Source of the DNA: Chloroflexi bacterium RBG_16_56_11
GTDB lineage: Bacteria > Chloroflexota > Dehalococcoidia > Dehalococcoidales > RBG-16-60-22
NCBI GenBank assembly: GCA_001796865.1
Contig: MGNQ01000055.1
Coordinates: 69,821-79,637, forward strand
Length of the DNA stretch: 9,817 bases
Reading direction: 5' to 3'
Shown here: positions 1 through 4,594 of the stretch, piece by piece
Position numbering within the stretch: the stretch's first letter is position 1
Layout: every line of letters starts with the position of its first letter
Made by a program: the position numbers and the translations under genes
Notes under the pieces: generated by a model
Told to the model about the DNA's origin: nothing
Seen by the model: only the letters and a program-made list of their open reading frames with translations
Databases searched by the model: none

Positions 1-251
1 AGCTCCACCGGGCCGGGGATGTCCAGGATATTTTTGTAGGCGGTAACACCGAGCACTTCGCGCACGTTGGGATTAACCGCGTAGGCCCGCCGGCCTTCCC
101 TGGCCCGGGCGGACTCGAGGGCGGCCCTCATGGCGTCGTATCCCCACGAGCCGACAGCGTCCCTGGCTCCGACGACGGCGATGGAATCCGCGGCAAAAAG
201 GGAATTCCAGAAGCTGTTTTCAAGCGGCGCGTGTGAACCGGGAATTTTCAT
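1..251 (-). CDS. ADP-forming acyl-CoA synthetase, N-terminal part (partial, runs off window)
   Basis: This is an open frame read on the minus strand from ATG at 251 to the window edge (83 full codons). The translation carries the signature of the NDP-forming acyl-CoA synthetase CoA-binding domain. It has a short lead, then LFAADSIAVVGARD (residues 18-31, a Rossmann-type beta strand and glycine turn), GSWGYDAMRAAL (34-45), AYAVNPNVREVLGVTAY (56-72) and LDIPGPVE (76-83). Known members of this family convert acyl-CoA + ADP + Pi to the free acid, CoA and ATP, conserving energy by substrate-level phosphorylation in anaerobes. The same domain also opens Pat-type protein acetyltransferases, and the missing C-terminus would be needed to separate the two. 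The start fits family length, but there is no Shine-Dalgarno sequence upstream. A TATAAT box 11 nt before the ATG suggests a near-leaderless transcript. The family call is seen in sequence; the substrate is unknown. Confidence 0.85.
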   Translation of the reverse strand, partial: MKIPGSHAPLENSFWNSLFAADSIAVVGARDAVGSWGYDAMRAALESARAREGRRAYAVNPNVREVLGVTAYKNILDIPGPVE

Positions 252-262
252 GAGGATATCTA

Positions 263-292
263 ATTATACGTTAAACCGTTTTGCTAAATCCA
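263..292 (-). promoter_or_regulatory. Promoter of the acyl-CoA synthetase gene, near-leaderless
   Basis: On the minus strand a perfect TATAAT lies at 268-263. A weak -35 candidate, TGGATT, lies at 292-287, with an 18-bp spacer. Only 11 nt separate the -10 box from the ATG at 251, so the expected transcript start is about 5 nt before the start codon. The -10 box is strong and the -35 is poor. Confidence 0.5.
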
Positions 293-339
293 GTGAACAT
301 CAGCTAGGCCTTTACTCATTCTTAGTTGGAGAACACCGG

Positions 340-380
340 TATCCGCTCGCACCCTTCGACAAGCTCAGGGCGAGCGGATA
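340..380. repeat. REP-like palindrome A
   Basis: The arms TATCCGCTCG (340-349) and CGAGCGGATA (371-380) pair perfectly over 10 bp. An inner CCCT (352-355) / AGGG (367-370) stem follows after a 2-nt bulge. The loop contains TTCGACAAGCTC, the core of a palindromic repeat type I recognise as dispersed in many bacterial genomes. It lies in a gene-free stretch. A transcript crossing it would fold into a stable hairpin. Confidence 0.75.
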
Positions 381-386
381 TTATAT

Positions 387-445
387 GCCGCTCATGGTGA
401 GACCTCGGCGTGAGCTCGGTCGAACGTCTGTCGAACCATAGCGGC
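387..445. repeat. REP-like palindrome B, apparently nested
   Basis: The outer arms GCCGCT(c)ATGGT (387-398) and ACCATAGCGGC (435-445) form an 11-bp stem with one bulged C. The usual core of this repeat type, GGTGAG...TGTCGAACC, is present but split (396-401 and 429-437). The intervening piece of about 27 nt (402-428) has its own GTGAGCTCGGTCGAAC, so one element seems to sit inside another. It begins only 6 bp after palindrome A. Confidence 0.65.
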
Positions 446-512
446 AACCAAGATTGAGTAGAACCTCATCTAGGGTTTATTGACCGGAGGTCCAGTATAC
501 AGACAAAACCAA

Positions 513-557
513 GAGATTGCCACGTTGTCCCGAATGCACCGGGACTCCTCGCAATGA
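513..557. repeat. REP-like palindrome C
   Basis: The outer arms ATTGC (516-520) and GCAAT (551-555) enclose a perfect inner stem GTCCCG (527-532) / CGGGAC (540-545) with a 7-nt loop. The flanks GAGATTGCCACG and CTCGCAATGAG match a second palindromic repeat family that I recognise as widespread in bacterial intergenic DNA. It differs in sequence from palindromes A and B. Confidence 0.65.
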
Positions 558-573
558 GGGGGGGGAAGGGGGT

Positions 574-624
574 GGATTCCGGCCCTCGGGCTGAGCTCGG
601 GCGGAAGCCTGCGCCGGAATGACG
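574..624. repeat. REP-like palindrome D
   Basis: ATTCCGGC (576-583) and GCCGGAAT (613-620) are perfect 8-bp arms, in the familiar context GGATTCC...GGAATGACG of a third palindromic repeat family. The loop (584-607) resembles the piece nested in palindrome B (403-426), with 19 of 24 positions identical. Together with A-C, this makes 252-681 a repeat island. No gene is visible between the synthetase start and the HTH gene. Confidence 0.65.
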
Positions 625-681
625 ATGAGGTGGGACTCATTCAGGGCAATGTGAGATAAGGAGTTAGTTGGAAAGCCCGTT

Positions 682-963
682 TCAGGACTCGGGGGTGTCG
701 GTGATAGGGTAGTTCATGATGAACTCTTCGACGTCTTTGAGCTTGAAGCGCCGGTCCTGGCGGGGGCCGAGGCGGAACGATTTAAGTATCCCGAGGTCGC
801 TCCAGGCCCTCACGGTGTTCACGTGGATGTGGAGGACGCGGGCTACCTCGCTGGTCGTCAACAGGGGGTCGGTCAGGCGGGTTATTTTGGGAGGAGTAAA
901 GTCAACCGGCGGTACCTCGGTCCCCGGTACTGCCCCGGCCGTGGCTGCCTTTTCGATCGACAT
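682..963 (-). CDS. Small helix-turn-helix protein, excisionase/MerR-type (HTH_17-like)
   Basis: This encodes a 93-residue protein starting at ATG 963, with a strong Shine-Dalgarno AGGAGGG just upstream. Residues 1-33 are a flexible Pro/Thr-rich lead. Residues 34-83 form a MerR/excisionase-type winged HTH: LLTTSEVARVLHIHVNTVRAW (34-54) is the helix-turn-helix, and residues 55-83 form the wing (RLGPRQDRRFKLKDVEEFI). Proteins of this layout include phage excisionases, BldC-like regulators and small DNA-binding adaptors. There is no effector domain, and no integrase or phage gene is nearby, so a regulator is more likely than a true excisionase. It has its own promoter and lies downstream of the URO-D gene on the same strand, 247 bp away. 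Its target is unknown. Confidence 0.8.
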   Translation of the reverse strand: MSIEKAATAGAVPGTEVPPVDFTPPKITRLTDPLLTTSEVARVLHIHVNTVRAWSDLGILKSFRLGPRQDRRFKLKDVEEFIMNYPITDTPES

Positions 964-1032
964 ATCCCTCCTGAATCACCCGGTTGTATGTCCCTGGCAG
1001 ATAACAGAAGTTTTCCAAGAAAAACCTCTCTA

Positions 1033-1061
1033 ATTTAATACAAGTGTTAACAATTTGTCAA
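1033..1061 (-). promoter_or_regulatory. Promoter of the HTH gene
   Basis: On the minus strand a perfect -35 TTGACA (1061-1056) is followed after 17 bp by TTAAAT (1038-1033). This gives a 5' leader of roughly 60 nt before ATG 963. The spacer holds TTGTTAACACTTG with a central TGTTAACA palindrome, and CACGCGTG (1072-1079, a perfect 8-bp palindrome) sits just upstream of the -35. Both are possible regulator sites. I see no gene and no convincing terminator in the rest of 964-1210. Confidence 0.6.
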
Positions 1062-1210
1062 TAGGTAACTTCACGCGTGGTTTCAGTAAAAGGAGCTTCC
1101 GGCAGAGATAATTCAGGCACAAAACGCCTTTTTTCCGCCGAGGGTGCGATAACAAATATTTTTTCCCGTACGAAGCCCCGGGGATATTTTTCCTCCCAAA
1201 ACGGACGTTT

Positions 1211-2548
1211 TTAGTACGTGCCGTATTCCACGGCGGCTTCCATAAAGGCGCGGAAGTTAGCCGGGTTTTTCGTTTCGGTCGCCGTGCAGCCGCCGGAGAG
1301 GACATAGCCGCCGCCCGGAGCGCAGGTCTCGATGAGCTTCCGGCAGCACTCCTTGACTTCTTTCGGCGAGCCGGCAATCATTAGCGAGGCCGGGACGTTC
1401 CCGGTAATGCAGCACCGGCCGCCGACCAATTTCTTGGCGTTGGCCATGTCCGTCTGGTCGAACATCCAGGTCACCCAGCCCTTCGGGAAATCTCCGATGT
1501 AGTCCAGCCGCTGGTTATAGCGGCCCTCGGCAAAGAGCGTGACCGAGATGCCCTCGTCAATCAAAGCGTTGATAATCTTCTTCAGGCTGGGCCAGTAAAA
1601 CTTCTCGAACTGCTTCCGCGACATGAACGTGTCATCGCCCCGGTGTAAAGGAAAGCTCACCGAGAAGCCGCCGCCGGCATTGACCATGTTAATGGTGCGG
1701 GGAATGTACTGCCCGGTAATCATGTCGATGCATTCCAGGAGCTTCTCCGGCTGCCGGAACATGTCGATAGCAATCCCCTCGGTCCCCCGGAGGAAGTCCC
1801 CGATGACGTCAAAGGGGGCGATGCCCATACCGCCCCGCCCGGCGGGGAAGCCGGCCTCGACCATCTCCTGGTTGAAGGCCATGAGCTCTTTCTGCCACTT
1901 TTCCATCTCGGCACCGGCGTCAATCAGCTTCTGAAAAGTAGCCCTTATCTCCGGCCGGGCGAAGGGATAGGCCATGACCATGGGAGTGCCCATCAACGAG
2001 TTCAGCGGCGGGAAATCCCGCAGCGCCGCGGCGGCGCCCATGGTGCGCGGGGTCAACACCCGGAAACCGAAGTCGGATGGGTCTTTCATGAGGGCGTCGT
2101 ATTCGTCAGCCTTCATGTAGGCCGCCTCGACAAACTGGAAGGTATTGACGTCATCGCCCAGCCCGTGGCCGGGCCAGGCGTAGTTCTTGTAGTCGAGGGT
2201 GTCCATCACCCTTCCGGAAAAGACAAACCCCGGCCCCATGAACATGTCCATGTCCTCGTAAAAGTCTTCCATGAACTTCTTCCATGATTCACTCAAGGCC
2301 TTGTAATCGTACATCATCCTCTTGAAGTTATACCCGGCGTAATAGGCCGGATAGTTGCCGATAGGCAGTGACACCGGCACGCGGTCAGGCTCCTCGCAGC
2401 GGGAGGCCTTCAGCAGGCGGGTCACCCGCTCTTTATAGAACTTCTTCGCCCGGGCGTCGCGGAACTTCATGCCGGGCGGATTGATGTAGTTCTTCAGACG
2501 TTCTTCCCGCTTTTCTTCTTTTGTCATCTGTGACCAGTTTTTCTCCAT
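1211..2548 (-). CDS. Uroporphyrinogen decarboxylase-superfamily protein (MtaA/CmuA-like clade)
   Basis: This encodes a 445-residue protein, about 90 residues longer than HemE. It matches the anaerobic URO-D/methyltransferase superfamily rather than heme enzymes. An extended N-terminus includes a highly charged start and a conserved-looking DRVPVSLPIGNYPAYYAG (55-72). The TIM-barrel body contains HRGDDTFMS (302-310), EGRYNQRL (341-348), CCITGNVPASLM (379-390), GGGYVLSGGC (412-421) and a C-terminal EYGTY. MtaA/MtbA methyltransferases bind zinc through an H-x-C pair and a later Cys. Here the late Cys (C421) is kept, but the H-x-C position appears as FAEGRY (339-344), so methyl transfer by that chemistry is uncertain. 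It is divergent from a winged-helix gene. AAGGAG at 2564-2559 serves the start. An out-of-frame ATG 5 nt upstream opens a 9-codon overlapping ORF. The substrate is unknown. Confidence 0.85.
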   Translation of the reverse strand: MEKNWSQMTKEEKREERLKNYINPPGMKFRDARAKKFYKERVTRLLKASRCEEPDRVPVSLPIGNYPAYYAGYNFKRMMYDYKALSESWKKFMEDFYEDMDMFMGPGFVFSGRVMDTLDYKNYAWPGHGLGDDVNTFQFVEAAYMKADEYDALMKDPSDFGFRVLTPRTMGAAAALRDFPPLNSLMGTPMVMAYPFARPEIRATFQKLIDAGAEMEKWQKELMAFNQEMVEAGFPAGRGGMGIAPFDVIGDFLRGTEGIAIDMFRQPEKLLECIDMITGQYIPRTINMVNAGGGFSVSFPLHRGDDTFMSRKQFEKFYWPSLKKIINALIDEGISVTLFAEGRYNQRLDYIGDFPKGWVTWMFDQTDMANAKKLVGGRCCITGNVPASLMIAGSPKEVKECCRKLIETCAPGGGYVLSGGCTATETKNPANFRAFMEAAVEYGTY

Positions 2549-2587
2549 GCCATGGTTTCTCCTTCGGATAAGATTAACCCGGTTTCC

Positions 2588-2616
2588 AGTATAGCATAGC
2601 CGGAAAGGTCGACCAA
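2588..2616 (-). promoter_or_regulatory. Promoter candidate of the URO-D-like gene
   Basis: On the minus strand TTGGTC (2616-2611), a 17-bp spacer and TATACT (2593-2588) form a plausible sigma70 promoter with a leader of about 30-35 nt. The -35 overlaps a GGTCGACC palindrome (2607-2614 region). Another promoter further upstream cannot be excluded. Confidence 0.45.
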
Positions 2617-2677
2617 TATTTATAGTTATTTATGCGTCCCTTTCGGATTTTTTCAAAATGTTTACATCCATAATTCA

Positions 2678-2706
2678 TTGACTTTATCGCCGGGGAGGCG
2701 AATAAT
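2678..2706 (+). promoter_or_regulatory. Promoter of the winged-helix gene
   Basis: TTGACT (2678-2683), 17 bp, then AATAAT (2701-2706). The expected start is near 2713, leaving a leader of about 30 nt. This supports the downstream ATG at 2744 as the true start: a frame opening at 2678 would begin inside the -35 box. It is divergent from the URO-D promoter, with about 60 bp between the two -35 boxes. Confidence 0.55.
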
Positions 2707-2743
2707 TTTCTTGAGGACCCGGTTGATTCCGGGAGGGACGGGT

Positions 2744-3100
2744 ATGTCACAACCAAGGAACCCGCGCTCGAATATCGAGATAATCGCCGATATTCTCAGG
2801 GTCTTGCGCCTGGGGGAGACCGGCAAAACGGAAATCAGGGCGACCGTGCAGCTGGACCGTGAACAGGCGGGCAACTACCTGAACTGGCTGTTGGAGACCG
2901 GGCTGCTCGAAGAAGCGGGCAAAGAGATTGACATGCCCGCCTATAAAATCACCAGAAAGGGGCTCAACCTGCTCAGCAAGATAGAACAAATCCGGGAAAT
3001 GCTGCCGCCGGGCGAAGCCATGGACACCCTGCGCCGCTCCGGAATAATCGAAACTATCGGGCTGGAAAACGGGGCGGCCGAGCCTACACAAAAGGACTGA
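2744..3100 (+). CDS. Small winged-helix DNA-binding protein (HTH_45/ArnR1-like)
   Basis: This encodes a 118-residue protein. I chose ATG 2744 because GGAGG (2732-2736) lies 7 nt before it and the promoter ends near 2706; an ATG at 2678 in the same frame lacks support. The domain runs from NPRSNIEIIADILRVLRLG (6-24) through the recognition region TEIRATVQLDREQAGNYLNWLL (29-50) to a wing ending in YKITRKGLNLLSKIEQIREML (67-87). This pattern matches the HTH_45 winged-helix family common in archaea and also seen in Chloroflexota. No ligand domain is visible and the tail (88-118) is polar. It is divergent from the URO-D-like gene and may regulate it or itself. A T-run at 3115-3119 follows an imperfect AAAAGG/CCTT stem, a weak terminator at best. 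Confidence 0.8.
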   Translation: MSQPRNPRSNIEIIADILRVLRLGETGKTEIRATVQLDREQAGNYLNWLLETGLLEEAGKEIDMPAYKITRKGLNLLSKIEQIREMLPPGEAMDTLRRSGIIETIGLENGAAEPTQKD

Positions 3101-3157
3101 TAGACCGGCCCTTGTTTTTATAGAAGGATTCAGCCCTCCCCGCGACGGGACAGGACT

Positions 3158-3180
3158 CAATAAGTCGTTTCCCCTTATTG
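3158..3180. terminator. Hairpin between convergent genes, possible weak terminator
   Basis: CAATAAG (3158-3164) and CTTATTG (3174-3180) form a perfect 7-bp stem with a 9-nt loop. It lies between the winged-helix gene and the convergent cupin gene. No T-run follows on either strand, so termination is only a guess. Apart from the in-frame extension described next, 3101-3283 holds nothing else I recognise. Confidence 0.3.
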
Positions 3181-3187
3181 CCGGCGG

Positions 3188-3283
3188 CTATTCTGTTTTC
3201 AGGGGTTTGAGTCGGGCGTTGCGCGCGCCCTCGGAAGTCTCCTTGCCGGTCACCGGGTGTTTGAATTCGTGACGTTCTGCCTG
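3188..3283 (-). other. In-frame coding-like extension downstream of the cupin TAG stop
   Basis: After the TAG at 3286-3284 the same frame continues for 31 sense codons to a second TAG (3190-3188). The translation is a hydrophilic, basic tail including EFKHPVTGKETSEGARNARL. Roughly two thirds of its codons end in G or C, like the neighbouring genes. The paralogous upstream cupin has a basic C-terminal tail of similar length after its domain. This could be a tail lost by a recent nonsense mutation, an amber codon that is read through, or chance. Confidence 0.35.
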
Positions 3284-3760
3284 CTATTCATGTCCGGTCG
3301 CCCGGGTGTAGGAGGTGCCGTTGCCGGCGGTGAAAAAGAGCACCGGGCTGGTCAGCTTCCGGAAATACAGGGGCAGGTGGTCCATTCCTTTGGGGATGAA
3401 GACCAGGGCGCTCCGGGTGATGAAGTATTGTTCGTCCTCCAGCCAGAGCTCAATCTCGCCGCCGAGTTCGCGGTAGTTGTCGCGGTTGCCGCTGAAAAAT
3501 CCCAGTACCTCGTCGAAGTCATGGGAATGCCGTATCTCGACCTGGAAACCGTGCGTGCCGTGGAGCCCGGTCATCCAGACGGCGTCAAAATAGAGCGCGC
3601 CCCTGGCTACGCTGTCGTTGAGGCTGAGCAAATGGAACGAGTCCAGGTAGTCGCCGGCCTCCCGCTGGGCCTGGAACCTTTTTAACATTCCGGACGGGGT
3701 CGGCTGGGAGGGCCGGATATCCTGGGTGACGATAAGGTGGGCATGTTTTTTCGCGGCCAT
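3284..3760 (-). CDS. Small single-domain cupin protein, cupin 1
   Basis: This encodes a 158-residue protein with one cupin (double-stranded beta-helix) domain. Residues 1-65 are an N-terminal extension. The first cupin motif is at residues 76-90 with H78-x-H80-x3-E84 (HSHDFDEVLGFFSG), followed by RELGGEIELWL (97-107). The second motif is at ALVFIPKGMDHLPL (118-131) with H128. H78, H80, E84 and H128 are the four positions that normally bind a divalent metal, so a metallo-cupin is expected. Reaction and ligand are unknown. It is the second gene of a probable two-gene operon, 37 bp after its paralogue. The Shine-Dalgarno is weak (AGGG, then AGAGAT before ATG 3760). The stop is TAG, and the frame stays open beyond it. 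Confidence 0.8.
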   Translation of the reverse strand: MAAKKHAHLIVTQDIRPSQPTPSGMLKRFQAQREAGDYLDSFHLLSLNDSVARGALYFDAVWMTGLHGTHGFQVEIRHSHDFDEVLGFFSGNRDNYRELGGEIELWLEDEQYFITRSALVFIPKGMDHLPLYFRKLTSPVLFFTAGNGTSYTRATGHE

Positions 3761-3797
3761 ATCTCTGTTTTTCCCTGGGTTTATTTCTAAATCAGTT

Positions 3798-4292
3798 TCA
3801 AGCTTTGGGCGACGGTTTTCGGACTATCCTTCCGGGTGATTTCCGTTTCTTTGTGGCAGCCGCCGGCTTTCCGGCGTCTTTCAACATCTTGGTATGGTAT
3901 TTACGGGTGAGCATTATCTCCAGGAAAATGATGGGGGTGGGGATATGTTTGAAATTCAGGGGGCCGTGAATGAGGCCGGGGCTGACGGACACGATGGCCG
4001 GGGAATCGATGACATGTTTTTCGCCCTCCGCGCCGAGAGATATTTCCACCACCGCCCCGCCGAAATCGCGCACGTTCATGGGGTTGGTCCCGAGGAAACA
4101 GAGCAGCTGTTGGAAATCATCATGGAAATGGGGCTCTTTCAACATGACCTCGGGCTTGTAGATGACGTGGTGCGTCAAAATACAGTCGCAGTCCATCTCG
4201 TCGCCGTTGGCGGATAGCCCCTCGAGCTGGTGGTGCGTCTTGAAGGCGTTCCTGAGGATGTGCTGGCCGTACTTCGTCCTGGTCTTGGTCAT
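3798..4292 (-). CDS. Small single-domain cupin protein, cupin 2 (altered metal site)
   Basis: This encodes a 164-residue protein. I chose ATG 4292 because AAAAGGAG lies 4 nt before it; the longer frame from 4355 would start inside the -10 box. Residues 1-50 form an N-terminal extension. The cupin motif 1 is EPHFHDDFQQLLCFLG (53-68), followed by RDFGGAVVEISLG (75-87). Motif 2 is IVSVSPGLIHGPLNF (100-114). The histidines H55, H57 and H109 match the metal ligands of cupin 1, but the Glu position is Gln (Q61). Metal binding or catalysis may therefore differ, and a structural or regulatory partner role for cupin 1 is possible. Residues 134-164 are a basic Lys/Arg/Pro tail. It is first in the operon, directly behind a near-consensus promoter. 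The function is unknown. Confidence 0.8.
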   Translation of the reverse strand: MTKTRTKYGQHILRNAFKTHHQLEGLSANGDEMDCDCILTHHVIYKPEVMLKEPHFHDDFQQLLCFLGTNPMNVRDFGGAVVEISLGAEGEKHVIDSPAIVSVSPGLIHGPLNFKHIPTPIIFLEIMLTRKYHTKMLKDAGKPAAATKKRKSPGRIVRKPSPKA

Positions 4293-4354
4293 AATGCTCC
4301 TTTTGGTCGTTATTTCCTGGGTTAGCGGGTCCCTTTTTAAGGTACGTTGCAGCA

Positions 4355-4383
4355 ATATTACATCCCGTCACGCTGCCTGTCAA
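4355..4383 (-). promoter_or_regulatory. Strong promoter of the cupin operon
   Basis: On the minus strand a perfect TTGACA (4383-4378), a 17-bp spacer and TATAAT-like TAATAT (4360-4355) are present. The leader to ATG 4292 would be about 57 nt. It is divergent from the ATPase-operon promoter, with the two -35 boxes about 55 bp apart. Confidence 0.7.
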
Positions 4384-4436
4384 ACCTGCCGGGAAACAAT
4401 CGCCTCTGACGCTAATTGCTCCGTCCCGCGGTCTTT

Positions 4437-4466
4437 TTGACAGAAATTAAAAAGCGTGCCTATACT
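4437..4466 (+). promoter_or_regulatory. Strong promoter of the ATPase-VWA operon
   Basis: A perfect TTGACA (4437-4442), an 18-bp spacer and TATACT (4461-4466) give an expected start near 4473. The untranslated leader would be about 118 nt, unusually long for this window. The -35 context TTTTGACAGAA is repeated exactly at the first promoter candidate ahead of the collagen-like gene. Confidence 0.7.
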
Positions 4467-4476
4467 TAAAATAGGC
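4458..4476. promoter_or_regulatory. Operator-like inverted repeat over the -10 box
   Basis: GCCTAT (4458-4463) and ATAGGC (4471-4476) are perfect 6-bp arms with a 7-nt centre. They cover the -10 box and the expected transcription start of the ATPase operon, the classic position for a repressor site. No regulator can be assigned. Confidence 0.45.
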
Positions 4477-4561
4477 TTAAAGACCACCCGGGCAGACGCG
4501 CAACAGCAGCATATTTCCGCACGATTTCACCCGTGGTTTCTTAAAATTTTGTAGAGAAGGA

Positions 4562-4594
4562 ATGAATGTCTTCAGGACGCAGGTGACAGCATGA
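4562..4594 (+). CDS. Possible 10-codon leader ORF overlapping the ATPase start
   Basis: ATG 4562 opens MNVFRTQVTA and stops at TGA 4592-4594, which overlaps the ATPase ATG (4591) as ATGA. A strong AGAAGGA directly abuts the ATG. A second ATG at 4566, better spaced from that Shine-Dalgarno, would make only MSSGRR. Either could feed ribosomes to the ATPase gene by coupling, but with no homologue or composition signal this stays speculative. Confidence 0.3.
   Translation: MNVFRTQVTA

Noticed and set aside
130..441. Plus-strand open frame of 103 codons at the left end
   Set aside because: It overlaps the acyl-CoA synthetase coding sequence antisense and then runs through the palindromic repeats. 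The translation has no domain.
340..624. CRISPR-like repeat cluster
   Set aside because: The elements are palindromes of different families with no constant repeat length and no regular spacers, and no cas gene is near.
682..963. Excisionase of an integrated phage or mobile element
   Set aside because: Although the HTH fold is excisionase-like, there is no integrase, att duplication or tRNA target in the window. A regulator is the safer reading.
1140..1210. Terminator after the URO-D-like gene
   Set aside because: T- and A-runs and a CCCCGGGG palindrome occur, but no stem of adequate length is followed by a T-run on the minus strand.
2747..3160. Minus-strand open frame of 137 codons opposite the winged-helix gene
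   Set aside because: The plus strand has promoter, ribosome site and a matching DNA-binding domain. The opposite frame is compositionally a shadow.
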